From Acidobacteriota bacterium (GTDB lineage: Bacteria > Acidobacteriota > UBA4820 > DSQY01), in the NCBI GenBank assembly GCA_021813555.1, contig JAKAKG010000038.1:1-45719 (forward strand): a DNA stretch of 45,719 nt. The letters run 5' to 3'. Under the pieces are notes generated by a model. The model was not told the origin of the DNA. It saw nothing but the letters and a program-made list of their open reading frames with translations, and searched no databases. Below are positions 23,982 through 34,098 of this stretch, piece by piece (position 1 is the first letter of the stretch; the number at the start of each line of letters is the position of its first letter). Both the position numbers and the translations under genes were made by a program.

Positions 23982-25640
23982 ATGTCTGAACCCGATTCCA
24001 CCCATACCCTGGCCGAAGGCCTCGGCCGCTATTTGGAGACCGTCCGGCCCCAGCTCGAAAAGGCTGGACGGTCGGTGGTGGAGAAGGGTTCGGGAATACC
24101 CGTGGAGCCGCTCTTCACGCCTCTCCAGTTCCGTGAGTCGGAGTACATGGATAAACTCGGGCTTCCCGGGGAGGCGCCTTTCACCCGGGGTATCCAGCCG
24201 ACCATGTACCGAGGCCGGCCGTGGACCATGCGCCAATACGCGGGTTTCGGCTCCGCTGCCGAATCGAACGCCCGCTACCGCTACCTTCTGGAGCAGGGAC
24301 AGACGGGGCTTTCGGTGGCTTTCGACCTGCCCACCCAGATGGGCCTGGACGCCGACCACCCCCTCTCCGAGGGTGAGGTGGGCAAGGTGGGCGTCTCCGT
24401 TTGCTCCTTGGAGGACATGGAAGTTCTTCTCAGCCGCATACCGCTGGACAAGGTGTCCACCTCCATGACCATCAACGCCACGGCGTTCATCCTTCTGGCC
24501 ATGTACCAGGCCGTGGGGGAAGCCCAGGGCACGAGGCCTGAGGCGCTGACGGGTACCGTGCAGAACGACGTGCTCAAGGAGTACATCGCCCGGGGGACGT
24601 ACATTTTCCCCGCGGAGCCATCCCTGCGAATCATCACGGACATCTTCGAGTACGGAACGAAGGTCATGCCCCGATTCAACACCATCTCCATCTCCGGATA
24701 CCACATCCGCGAGGCGGGGAGCACGGCAGCCCAGGAGATCGCCTTTACCCTCATGGACGGCCTCACGTACGTGCAGGCGGCGGTGGATCGAGGGCTCGAC
24801 GTCAACGAATTCGGCGAGCGCCTGTCCTTTTTCTTCAATGCCCACAACGACTTCTTGGAGGAGGTGGCCAAGTACCGCGCGGCGCGCCGCCTCTGGGGCC
24901 GCCTCATGGGGGACAGGTTCGGTGCCACCAATCCCAAGGCGCGCATGCTGCGGTTCCACACGCAGACCGCGGGATCGACGCTCACGGCACAGCAGCCCGA
25001 GGTGAACGTGATCCGCGTGGCCCTTCAGGCGCTGGCGGCCGTCATGGGCGGAACCCAATCGCTTCACACCAACTCCATGGACGAGGCCCTCGGCCTGCCC
25101 ACTCAGACGTCGGCGACCCTCGCCCTGCGCACCCAGCAGGTCATCCGCCACGAGAGCGGCGTGGTGGACACCGTCGATCCCCTGGGCGGTTCCTATGCGG
25201 TGGAGTACCTCACGGACGCTCTGGAAGCGAAGGCCCTGGAGATCATGGCCAAGGTGGAGGAGCGGGGAGGCATGGTGGCGGGCATCGAGTCGGGCTGGGT
25301 CCAAAGCCAGATCTCGGACGCCGCCTATCTCTACCAGCAGGCCATCGAGAGCGGTGAGCGGGTGGTGGTGGGCGTGAACGCCTTCGCGGGCAGCGCCGTG
25401 TCCCCTCCCATCCTCAAGATCGACCCCGATCTCGAGCGCCAGCAGCGGGAGCGGCTGGAGGCCCTCAGGGCAAGACGCGACACCGCCGCCTGCGGGCGCG
25501 CCCTGGCGGGGCTGGCGGAAGCGGCCAGGGGAGGAACCAACCTCATGGGGCCTACCCTGCAAGCCGTCAAAGCCTACGCCACCGTGGGCGAGATCATCGG
25601 AGCGCTGAAGGAGACCTTCGGAACCTTTGAACCCCGTTAA
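23982..25640 (+). CDS. Acyl-CoA mutase large subunit (methylmalonyl-CoA mutase type)
   Basis: 552 aa, the TIM-barrel large subunit only, without the C-terminal B12-binding domain, which must be a separate gene outside the window. Landmarks are [69 protein letters not shown] (substrate-site His) and [14 protein letters not shown]. The Tyr in the first motif region and the Arg in IARGTY point to methylmalonyl-CoA rather than isobutyryl-CoA (residue logic from characterised mutases; moderate). I chose the ATG at 23982. It converts (R)-methylmalonyl-CoA to succinyl-CoA and links propionyl units to the TCA cycle. Confidence 0.9.
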   Translation: MSEPDSTHTLAEGLGRYLETVRPQLEKAGRSVVEKGSGIPVEPLFTPLQFRESEYMDKLGLPGEAPFTRGIQPTMYRGRPWTMRQYAGFGSAAESNARYRYLLEQGQTGLSVAFDLPTQMGLDADHPLSEGEVGKVGVSVCSLEDMEVLLSRIPLDKVSTSMTINATAFILLAMYQAVGEAQGTRPEALTGTVQNDVLKEYIARGTYIFPAEPSLRIITDIFEYGTKVMPRFNTISISGYHIREAGSTAAQEIAFTLMDGLTYVQAAVDRGLDVNEFGERLSFFFNAHNDFLEEVAKYRAARRLWGRLMGDRFGATNPKARMLRFHTQTAGSTLTAQQPEVNVIRVALQALAAVMGGTQSLHTNSMDEALGLPTQTSATLALRTQQVIRHESGVVDTVDPLGGSYAVEYLTDALEAKALEIMAKVEERGGMVAGIESGWVQSQISDAAYLYQQAIESGERVVVGVNAFAGSAVSPPILKIDPDLERQQRERLEALRARRDTAACGRALAGLAEAARGGTNLMGPTLQAVKAYATVGEIIGALKETFGTFEPR

Positions 25641-25722
25641 GGTTCAGGAATAGCAGGCCCACGGCGGGAGTTCATAGATCCTGAGCGGCGTCCCACCGGA
25701 TGCCCAACTTCCAGGAGGATTC

Positions 25723-26103
25723 ATGTCGAAGAAATTCATCGTGATGGCCCTTTTCGCCTCGGTCCTTTCGCTCTTCACGGCCACGGCCGCGGCGGCGGCG
25801 TGCGCCCACAAGGGCTGTCCCGCCCAAGCGGCCAACAAGCAGGGATGCATGATGCAGGGCAAGGCCTGCCCTCACCAGGCGGAGATGCAAGCCGCCTTCG
25901 CCGCCTTGGAGAAGGATCTTGCGGTCATGGAGAAGGGCGTTCCAGCGGCCGATCAGGCGGCGTTCATGAAAGAGCACCAGGCCAACCTTAAGAAGCTCTT
26001 GGACGCGCGCGCGGCCTGCATGAAGGAGTGCAAGATGATGCAGGGCGGTGCCAAGACGGGCATGAAACCCGCGGCCTCCGCGTCATCCGTACCCAAGGCC
26101 TGA
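25723..26103 (+). CDS. Small secreted Cys/Met-rich protein
   Basis: 126 aa with a signal peptide (MSKKFIVMALFASVLSLFTA, cleaved near AAAAA). The mature part has CAHKGC, QGCMMQGKACPHQ, then after a helix AACMKECKMMQGG. Paired Cys with His and Met suggests binding of a soft metal such as copper, perhaps for periplasmic copper buffering, which would suit an organism with a copper oxidase. This is inference, and I do not recognise the family. AGGAGG precedes the ATG, and a perfect intrinsic terminator follows, so it is a single-gene unit. Confidence 0.75.
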   Translation: MSKKFIVMALFASVLSLFTATAAAAACAHKGCPAQAANKQGCMMQGKACPHQAEMQAAFAALEKDLAVMEKGVPAADQAAFMKEHQANLKKLLDARAACMKECKMMQGGAKTGMKPAASASSVPKA

Positions 26104-26135
26104 TCGGGTCCGAAAAGGACAAGGCGAACCACCGG

Positions 26136-26165
26136 AAGCGGGGAGACATCTCCCCGCTTTTTCCT
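26136..26165 (+). terminator. Rho-independent terminator
   Basis: A perfect 11-bp stem AAGCGGGGAGA (26136-26146) with a CA loop and its complement (26149-26159), running into TTTTT (26158-26162). Confidence 0.92.
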
Positions 26166-26195
26166 TTCAGCAGCCTGCGAAGGGTGTGCGCCGCA

Positions 26196-26225
26196 TTGCG
26201 GGTGCTCCGGGCCAAGCTATATACT
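26196..26225 (+). promoter_or_regulatory. Promoter of the VWA-FHA gene
   Basis: TTGCGG (26196-26201), an 18-nt spacer, then TATACT (26220-26225), followed by GGAGGAGG and the ATG at 26254. Confidence 0.55.
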
Positions 26226-26253
26226 ATCAGCCCGATAGGGAGGAGGTTCCGCC

Positions 26254-27522
26254 ATGCGCGCCCGATGGCTCGTCCTTGGGATGTTGGTGATCTTCCCGCT
26301 GCTGGCCCAGGCCACGCCCACAGCGATCCTCGTGGACACGAGCCGGTCGATTCCTCTGGCCCAGTTTGAAGCCCTCAAGGGGTCCCTGGAGGCGGCGTTG
26401 CCTGATCTTGTCTCCAAAGGCCCCGTGGCCCTTTATGCCTTCAACGACGAACCCGTCAAACTCGTGGACTACACCACGGACCAGGGGGCCCTGCGCGAGG
26501 GAATCCAAAAGCTCGCCGAGGGTGGACGCTTCACCCTCCTGTATGACTGTCTCTTCACGGCCGAGAAAGACATGGCCGCCCAGGGACCCCCGGGGGTCAT
26601 CCTCCTCTTGACTGACGGGCGGGACGAAAACTCGGCCGTCACCCTGGAGGACTTCGCCGCCAGGGCGAGCGAGGCTCACGTGGCGGTGGTATCAGTGGGC
26701 CTGGGGGCTGCCGACGAAAAGTCTCTGCGGCGCCTGGCCGTACTCACGGGCGGACGCTACGCGGGCCTTCTGGGCAAGGGAGACGCCGCGAGCCTCGTAA
26801 GTGCATGGCGGGACACGGAGGCCGCGCTTCCGCCACCGCCGCCTCCCAAGACCGCGGTGATCCAAAAGTCCCAACCGGCCGCCGCCCCCCCGATTCCACC
26901 GCCTCCCGCCGACCATTCGGGACTGTGGATTCTCGCGGTTGTGTTCCTTGCCGGGTTCGCCATCGTGGTGGTGGTCCTGGTGGTTCTTCTGAGACGGACC
27001 AAGCCTCCCGAGGCCCGCGTGTGCGAGACGTGCGGGCGGGCCCTCCAGGCCTGGGAGGCCCAGTGTCCCGATTGCCTCGCCAGCGAGCTCGCCATCACGA
27101 AACCGGGCGTGGACCCTCAGACCCCGGCGGCGCCGCCCCTGCCGGAGATCGATCCCGCGCTCCTGCGGAAGGGCCCGTCCTCGGAGGCTCTTGAACATAC
27201 GCTCGTGCTGGACGAAGTGCCCGTGCTGGTGCTCCGGCGGGGAAACAACCCTCCCCGAATGTTCCAGCTCCCTCCGGGGCAGGTCGTCTCCATCGGCCGC
27301 GACAAGGTGAACACCATCTCCGTGGCCGACCAGACCCTCTCCGCGCAGCACTTCCGCATCGTCCAGAAGGAGGGCAAGTTCTATCTGGTAGACCTCCAAT
27401 CCACCAACGGGACGTATCTGGACAACGCCCGGGTGACCCTCGCCGAGCTGGGCAGCGGAGCCGTTATCCGGGCCGGCCAATGCGAATTTGCCTTCCGCCT
27501 GGAGATGAAAAAGCTGAGCTGA
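26254..27522 (+). CDS. Membrane protein: periplasmic VWA, TM helix, cytoplasmic zinc ribbon and FHA
   Basis: 422 aa. A signal peptide (MRARWLVLGMLVIFPLLAQA) is followed by a von Willebrand A domain (about 22-185) with an intact MIDAS: DTSRS, then LLLTDGRDENS. A Pro-rich stalk leads to a strong membrane helix (about 222-248, LWILAVVFLAGFAIVVVVLV) and a positive RRTK stop. A zinc ribbon follows (CETCGRALQAWEAQCPDC) and then a C-terminal FHA domain (about 325-410: VSIGRDKVNTISVADQTLSA, STNGTYLDN). The expected topology puts the metal-dependent adhesion domain outside and the phosphothreonine reader inside, so it may transmit an envelope signal to a Ser/Thr kinase system. That role is inference. 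It is transcribed alone. Confidence 0.85.
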   Translation: MRARWLVLGMLVIFPLLAQATPTAILVDTSRSIPLAQFEALKGSLEAALPDLVSKGPVALYAFNDEPVKLVDYTTDQGALREGIQKLAEGGRFTLLYDCLFTAEKDMAAQGPPGVILLLTDGRDENSAVTLEDFAARASEAHVAVVSVGLGAADEKSLRRLAVLTGGRYAGLLGKGDAASLVSAWRDTEAALPPPPPPKTAVIQKSQPAAAPPIPPPPADHSGLWILAVVFLAGFAIVVVVLVVLLRRTKPPEARVCETCGRALQAWEAQCPDCLASELAITKPGVDPQTPAAPPLPEIDPALLRKGPSSEALEHTLVLDEVPVLVLRRGNNPPRMFQLPPGQVVSIGRDKVNTISVADQTLSAQHFRIVQKEGKFYLVDLQSTNGTYLDNARVTLAELGSGAVIRAGQCEFAFRLEMKKLS

Positions 27523-27581
27523 TGCCTCCGGAGGCCGGGATGCCGTCCTCTGCTTCTTGTCGGGCAAGCGTGGCTCGGGGC

Positions 27582-28340
27582 CTATTCGGAGGGCGGCGGA
27601 GGAGGGTCGATCTCCTCGATGTGCTTTCGGAGGCGGTGGACCTCCAGGCGGAGGAGCTCGACTTCCCGTTCCTCGTCTTGCAGGATGGATCGCATGAACC
27701 AGCTCGACAGGAGCCCGGCCAGGGTTCCGAATAGGGTGATCCCCGCGGCCATGAGGACGGCGGCCACCAGGCGGCCGGAGAGGGTCACGGGATATTTGTC
27801 CCCGTAGCCCACGGTGCACACGGTCACCCACGCCCACCACACCGCGTCCTGGGGGGTGAGGATGTTGGCGCCCGGTGCGCCCGCTTCCGCCTCCAGGATG
27901 AAGATGGCCGCGAAGCCCGCCACCATCATCGTGGTGAGGAGGGCGGTGGCGAAGACCGCGCGGGCCTTTTTCTTGTAGAGGTGGGACAGGAGGGCGCCCG
28001 CGGAGGGGAAGGCCCACATCTGCCGGGCCACCCAGGCGACGTACACGAGGCGTCCCACGCGAAGGACGTTGTACTGGGGGAGGCTGGCTACCAGGTCGAT
28101 CCATCCCCATCGCAGGAAGGCTTTCTTGGATGGGGCAATCCACAGGCGCACGAAGAAATCCGCGATGAACAGGTAGCAGATGGCGTCGTCATACGTGTCC
28201 AGCAGGGCGCGGGTCGGCTCCGGCAGGGGAAGGAAGTAGTAGGCCAGCAGGGCCGCCATGCCATAGAGGGAAAGGAGTCCGAGGCCCACGTGGACCAGCG
28301 TCAGTTCCTGCGGGTGCTGCCCTTCGCGGTTTCGCGTCAT
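27582..28340 (-). CDS. Voltage-gated-like potassium channel
   Basis: 252 aa. It has about six membrane helices. The region FFVRLWIAPSKKAFLRWGWI with downstream LRVGRLVYVAWVARQ recalls an S4-like voltage sensor with Arg residues. The selectivity filter is TVCTVGYGDKYP in the pore loop. After the last helix a coiled-coil tail (EREVELLRLEVHRLRKHIEE) may tetramerise the channel. No RCK/NAD domain is present. Ends facing the VWA-FHA gene; the start is divergent from asnS. Confidence 0.9.
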   Translation of the reverse strand: MTRNREGQHPQELTLVHVGLGLLSLYGMAALLAYYFLPLPEPTRALLDTYDDAICYLFIADFFVRLWIAPSKKAFLRWGWIDLVASLPQYNVLRVGRLVYVAWVARQMWAFPSAGALLSHLYKKKARAVFATALLTTMMVAGFAAIFILEAEAGAPGANILTPQDAVWWAWVTVCTVGYGDKYPVTLSGRLVAAVLMAAGITLFGTLAGLLSSWFMRSILQDEEREVELLRLEVHRLRKHIEEIDPPPPPSE

Positions 28341-28441
28341 CGGAACCCCAAGCCGAGGTTAGACCAGGACCGCCGATCCGGCAAGGGGGGAGAGCCGGAG
28401 CGGGGGGCGTCCCGTCTTGATGGGTCCGGCGCGCCAAGAGC

Positions 28442-28470
28442 TTGCTCAATGGCGCCTGGTTGCCTATAAT
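28442..28470 (+). promoter_or_regulatory. Promoter of asnS
   Basis: TTGCTC (28442-28447), a 17-nt spacer, then a consensus TATAAT (28465-28470), 24 nt before the ATG. Confidence 0.75.
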
Positions 28471-28494
28471 TCCAAGATTCGGAAGGGGAGCGCC

Positions 28495-29799
<1,305 letters not shown>

Positions 29800-30360
29800 G
29801 CAAAGAACGGGGGACAGGAGCGGGGCGGCGGCGGGTTCCCGGCGCGGCCCTTGGCACGGCTTACGCTTCTTGCGACGCCGTTCCCCTCGCTCCTCGTGTT
29901 CCGCGTCTCACATGTCATAGTCCCCGTCTCAAGTCTCACGTCTCACGTCCGACCTCGGCTGTTTGGTCCCGGACCAGCCGGCTGCTTGGCCTGGACGAAG
30001 GGTTTCTGTAATGAAACGTGACGGAGCCTCTGAAACGCCACCGTCAACCTCAAGCGCTTTACGCTTGCATTCCAGATGCGATATCTTGCTACCAGCAACG
30101 TTGCTATGCGGGGTTGTCTGCGCCGGCAAGTCACGGCGTGAAGCAGTTGGCAAGGGTTTTGAATATGCATGCTCTTTCAGAGGTCGGCGCGGTGGCGGGT
30201 TCCTTGGGTGGGGGATGAGATGCAGACCATACCCTGTCGAATCAAGAGTGAGAGTAGAGCATGAGGGCAGGGGGAAGCTGGTGCCGCGCTACCTGTCCCG
30301 CTCACGTTCTCTTCACGGGAGTAAAACACGCCGGACCCGGGTGGAGGCAGGAGGCCTCGC
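29800..30360. other. 561-bp intergenic region before the ACIII operon, no gene seen
   Basis: The stretch is less GC-rich than its flanks from about 30000 on. It holds a degenerate GTCTCAC repeat (29925-29950) and a 12-bp palindrome AGCAACGTTGCT (30094-30105). I found no tRNA, no convincing sigma70 promoter and no conserved reading frame. It must contain the control region of the respiratory operon, since AGGAGG and the GTG of actA follow at its end. Confidence 0.6.
29925..29950. repeat. Short heptamer repeat (GTCTCAC type)
   Basis: Consecutive units GTCTCAA, GTCTCAC and GTCTCAC, then GTCC. It is the reverse-strand analogue in style (not exact sequence) of the GTGAGGA arrays. Confidence 0.55.
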
Positions 30361-30924
30361 GTGCACCCATTTGACCGGGCTTTTCGCCTCATTCTTCCCG
30401 TGGGGGCCGTGGCCGTCCTGGTGACGGTCTTGGCCGTGGGATGGTTCACGGAGCCCGACCAGCTCCTCAAAGGCTACGAGCCTGCACAGCCCATTCCCTT
30501 CTCCCACAAGCTGCACGCGGGCACCATGAAGGTGCCTTGCCTGTACTGCCACGTGGGGGCGACCCGGTCCAGAATCGCGGGGGTTCCTTCCGTGGAAACC
30601 TGCATGAACTGCCATCGTGTCACGAAAACAGACAGCCCGGCCATCATTCAGCTGACCCGGATTTACGAATCGGGACGGCCGCTGCTGTGGAAGCGCATCC
30701 ACGACCTTCCGGACTATGTGTACTTCGACCACCGCCCTCACGTGCACGCCGGAATCGCCTGCCAGACGTGCCACGGCGAGGTGCAGACCATGGACGTGGT
30801 CTACCAGCACATGTCCATGCGGATGGGCAACTGCCTGGGATGTCACCGTGATCCTCACGCCGCCCTTCCTGAGCATTCACCCGTCAAGCGGGGCCCCGAG
30901 AACTGTTACGCATGTCATCGGTAG
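30361..30924 (+). CDS. actA: Alternative Complex III pentaheme cytochrome ActA
   Basis: 187 aa. One N-terminal membrane anchor (about 8-28) then five CxxCH heme motifs: CLYCH, CMNCH, CQTCH, CLGCH, CYACH. Pentaheme ActA is the electron-exit subunit of Alternative Complex III, a quinol oxidase unrelated to bc1. His residues such as FSHKLHAG and YFDHRPHVH are positioned as sixth ligands. The GTG start has AGGAGG 6 nt upstream (30349-30354). First gene of the respiratory operon. Confidence 0.93.
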   Translation: MHPFDRAFRLILPVGAVAVLVTVLAVGWFTEPDQLLKGYEPAQPIPFSHKLHAGTMKVPCLYCHVGATRSRIAGVPSVETCMNCHRVTKTDSPAIIQLTRIYESGRPLLWKRIHDLPDYVYFDHRPHVHAGIACQTCHGEVQTMDVVYQHMSMRMGNCLGCHRDPHAALPEHSPVKRGPENCYACHR

Positions 30925-30978
30925 GGATCGAGCCAATGGACGAACGAGCCTGCGAACAAGACAGATCGGTGAAGCGCG

Positions 30979-33900
30979 GTGGATGAAAAAGTGAAGGCCC
31001 GAATGAGGGCCCACCTCAAGCGGGGCATGCCCCGGCACTGGCGCTCTCTGGAGGAGCGAACGCCCACGCCCGAGCTGAGAGCAGAGGGCTGGAACGAATT
31101 CGCCCCGGGAGCGGCCGAGCCCATGGCCCCGCCCGCGGATGTCCTTTCCCGGCGGCGGTTCCTCGGCCTCGTGGGAGCCACGGCGGCTCTCGCGGCCACG
31201 GCCGCCTGCTCGAAGGTGGACCGCGGATTCATCGTTCCGTACACGAAGCGGCCCGTGGAAGTGGTGCCAGGCGTGGCGAACTACTACGCGAGCACCTTCC
31301 AGGAAGGGCGCCGCGCGTACAGCGTCCTGGTCAAAACCCGGGAAGGGCGGCCCATCCACATCACCGGCAACGACGAGCACCCGGCCTTCAAAGGGAAGAC
31401 ATCTCCCAGGGCCATGGCCGATATCATGCGTCTCTACGATCCGGACCGTCTGAGGGGGCCTAGGATCGACGGAAGGGCGGCTTCGTGGTCCGAGGCGGAC
31501 CGCCTCCTCGTGGAAGCCCTTCGGTCGGCCAAAGCTACGGGTAAGGGGGTGCTCCTTCTGACGGGTGCCGTGCTCTCTCCGACGCGCCGGACCCTCATCG
31601 CGGACATGAAATCCGCGTTGCCCGGGCTTGAGCACGCAGCCTGGGAGCCCGCCGCGGGGGACGCGGAGCTGTCGGCCGCGAGGGCGTCGTTCGGCGGCCC
31701 CGCTGTGGTCAAAACGAAAGTCGGCCAGGCCAAGGTTATCCTGTCCTTGGGAGCCGATTTCCTAGGCGGCGATGACCCCGAGTCCGTGGGAGCCTTCGCC
31801 GCCTGGCGGAGGCCCGAGAGGCCCGGCGAACCCATGAACCGGCTCTGGGCGCTGGAGGGGGCCATGACGCTGACGGGCGCCAAGGCGGACCGCAGGGTTC
31901 CTGTGAAGCCCTCCCAAGCCGCTCCCCTGGCCTTCGCCCTCGCCCGCGCCTTGAACGAACTGGGTGTGCCCCTGCCGGCGGGGGTACAGGCCTCGGCTCT
32001 GGCGCCAGGGGACTTCCACGGAACGCCCCTCTCCGCCGAAGAGTGGGGAGCCCTCCTGAGCGATTTAAGGGCTGCACGCGGCGAGGCGCTGGTGGTGTGC
32101 GGGGCCTCCATGCCGCCCGAGGCGCACGTGGCGGCGCATCTTCTGAACGCCATGGTGGGCGGAACCCTCGCTCAGGCCCGCCCGGCCGAACCGCTGGCGT
32201 CGCTCAGGGATCTGGACGGGGTTGTGCGGCGCATGGCGTCGGGCGGCTACGAAACCGTCATTTTTTGGGGAGTCAATCCCGTCTATGCGTTTCCCGACGC
32301 GGATCGCCTTGCGGCCGCCATTGAAAGGGCTCCCTTGAAGGTCTGGATGGGAGTGATCGAGGACGAGACCTCCGCCCGTTGCAGGATCGTGCTTCCTGAG
32401 CATCATTGGCTCGAGGCCTGGGGGGACTATGACGATGGCGACGGGGTCGTCTCCCTCCAGCAGCCGACCGTGGGACCCCTCTACGATACGAGGCAAGGCG
32501 AAGAGGTGATTCTGGGCTGGCTCAAGGGCCTGGGCGCGGTTCCGTCCACCGATTACCACGCCTATATCCAGGCCCGGTGGCGCAAGGAAGTCTACCCTCA
32601 AGGGAGCCCCGTTTCCTTCGAGCGCTATTTTGAGGCCGCCCTTCACGACGGTTTGGTGAGGACGGAGTCTGGCATCCCGGCCGCCCTGGCCTTCAATGGC
32701 GCCGCCGTGGAGGCAGCGAGGGGCCCATCCTCTGCCGCGTCCGAACAGGGGTTTGAATTGCTGCTCGCACCGGGGTATGCCGTCTACGACGGGCGCTACG
32801 CCAACATCGGGTGGCTTCAGGAGCTCCCCGACCCGGTGACCAAGAATACGTGGGGCAACCCCCTGTCCCTGTCCGTCGCCGACGCCGAGGCCCTCGGGCT
32901 AAGGGACGGGGACGTGGTGAAGATCGAGGCGGGGAAGGCGGCCATGGAGGTGCCCATCCTGGTGCAGCCGGGCCAAGCTGAGGGCGTCCTCGTCCTCGCC
33001 TTGGGATACGGCCGGTCTGCCGGGAGCGTTGCCACGGGCATCGGAGTGAACGCCTTCCAGCTCAGGGACGCCGAATCATCTTCCCCCAACCTTCGCGCCG
33101 GTGTTCACCTTACGAAGACCGGCGGCAGACGCGACCTCCCCATCACCCAGGCTCACCACAGAATGGAAGGCCGCGATATCGTGCGCTCCTACACTCTCGC
33201 CGAGTATGCGCGGGAGGCGGCAAAGGGGAGGTCCGAGGGAGACCTGGTCACCCTCTACGATCCCCAGAAATTTCCCGAGCATAAGTGGGGCATGGTGATC
33301 GACCAGAGCGCGTGCGTAGGGTGCAGCGGCTGCGTCATCGCCTGCCAGTCGGAGAACAACATCGCCGTCGTGGGAGCGGAGCAGGTGGTTCGGGGACGGG
33401 AGATGCAGTGGATCCGCATCGACCGCTACTACGAGGGCGATCCGAGGCGCCCCCGAACGGTTCACCAGCCCATGCTTTGCCAGCAGTGCGACGACGCCCC
33501 CTGCGAGAACGTGTGCCCCGTCAACGCCACCAACCACAGCCCCGACGGGCTCAACCAGATGGTGTACAACCGGTGCGTGGGCACCCGGTACTGCGGCAAC
33601 AACTGTCCCTACAAGGTCAGGCGCTTCAACTTCTTCGAGTACACGGCCTTCAAGAAAGACCCCGAGGCCCTGGCTTACAACCCCGAGGTTACGGTTCGTC
33701 CCCGGGGCGTCATGGAGAAGTGCACCTTCTGTATCCAGAGAATTGAAGATGCTCGCATGAGAGCGCGCGACGAGAACCGGCCGCTGCGAGACGGCGAGAT
33801 CGTGACCGCCTGCCAGGCGGCCTGCCCCGCCGATGCCATCGTCTTCGGCGACCTCAAGGATCCCCAGAGCCGTGTTTCCCTTCTGTCCAAGAGCGGCCGC

Positions 33901-33993
33901 GGCTACAAGGTTTTGGCGGAGCTCGGCGTGCGCCCCGCCATCACCTACCTCGCGAACCTCACGAATCCGACGGCGGGAGAAGAACAAGCATGA
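30979..33993 (+). CDS. actB: Alternative Complex III Fe-S subunit ActB
   Basis: 1004 aa, fused molybdopterin-oxidoreductase-like and ferredoxin-like parts (a B1-B2 architecture). A Tat motif SRRRFLGLVG (57-66) leads to a lipobox Cys77 after a 55-residue N-terminal extension. Residues about 80-735 resemble the molybdopterin family, but ACIII binds no Mo cofactor. The C-terminal region has Cys clusters CVGCSGCVIACQ (from 779), CQQCDDAPCENVCP (from 836), then CVGTRYCGNNCPYKV and CTFCIQR with a final CQAACP, for about four Fe-S clusters. It hands quinol electrons to the ActA hemes. Started by GTG at 30979. Confidence 0.93.
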   Translation: MDEKVKARMRAHLKRGMPRHWRSLEERTPTPELRAEGWNEFAPGAAEPMAPPADVLSRRRFLGLVGATAALAATAACSKVDRGFIVPYTKRPVEVVPGVANYYASTFQEGRRAYSVLVKTREGRPIHITGNDEHPAFKGKTSPRAMADIMRLYDPDRLRGPRIDGRAASWSEADRLLVEALRSAKATGKGVLLLTGAVLSPTRRTLIADMKSALPGLEHAAWEPAAGDAELSAARASFGGPAVVKTKVGQAKVILSLGADFLGGDDPESVGAFAAWRRPERPGEPMNRLWALEGAMTLTGAKADRRVPVKPSQAAPLAFALARALNELGVPLPAGVQASALAPGDFHGTPLSAEEWGALLSDLRAARGEALVVCGASMPPEAHVAAHLLNAMVGGTLAQARPAEPLASLRDLDGVVRRMASGGYETVIFWGVNPVYAFPDADRLAAAIERAPLKVWMGVIEDETSARCRIVLPEHHWLEAWGDYDDGDGVVSLQQPTVGPLYDTRQGEEVILGWLKGLGAVPSTDYHAYIQARWRKEVYPQGSPVSFERYFEAALHDGLVRTESGIPAALAFNGAAVEAARGPSSAASEQGFELLLAPGYAVYDGRYANIGWLQELPDPVTKNTWGNPLSLSVADAEALGLRDGDVVKIEAGKAAMEVPILVQPGQAEGVLVLALGYGRSAGSVATGIGVNAFQLRDAESSSPNLRAGVHLTKTGGRRDLPITQAHHRMEGRDIVRSYTLAEYAREAAKGRSEGDLVTLYDPQKFPEHKWGMVIDQSACVGCSGCVIACQSENNIAVVGAEQVVRGREMQWIRIDRYYEGDPRRPRTVHQPMLCQQCDDAPCENVCPVNATNHSPDGLNQMVYNRCVGTRYCGNNCPYKVRRFNFFEYTAFKKDPEALAYNPEVTVRPRGVMEKCTFCIQRIEDARMRARDENRPLRDGEIVTACQAACPADAIVFGDLKDPQSRVSLLSKSGRGYKVLAELGVRPAITYLANLTNPTAGEEQA

Positions 33994-34073
33994 ACCGCGA
34001 AGGCGCCAAGACCGCCAAGACTGATCTTGATATTAGGATGCCTATCTCGTCGCAACCTTTGCGTCTTAGCGGT
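33994..34073. repeat. Imperfect inverted-repeat element between actB and actC
   Basis: The left arm (33994-34011, ACCGCGAAGGCGCCAAGA) and right arm (34056-34073) are imperfect inverted repeats, about 14 of 18 positions complementary, around a 44-nt less GC-rich centre. The element starts directly at the actB stop codon. It resembles the AACCGC-AAG-type palindromic intergenic repeats (REP-like) scattered through many genomes. Confidence 0.6.
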
Positions 34074-34098
34074 GCAACGTCCTTATTTCGGGTGGCCC

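Noticed and set aside
30147-30164. Sigma54-like site TTGGCAAGGGTTTTGAAT before actA
   Set aside because: The -24 GG is present but the -12 GC is GA, and it lies about 200 nt from the start codon; too weak to call.
29963-30424. 153-codon frame in the gap before actA
   Set aside because: It overlaps the actA start and ribosome site in another frame and has low-complexity Arg-rich content; not a gene.
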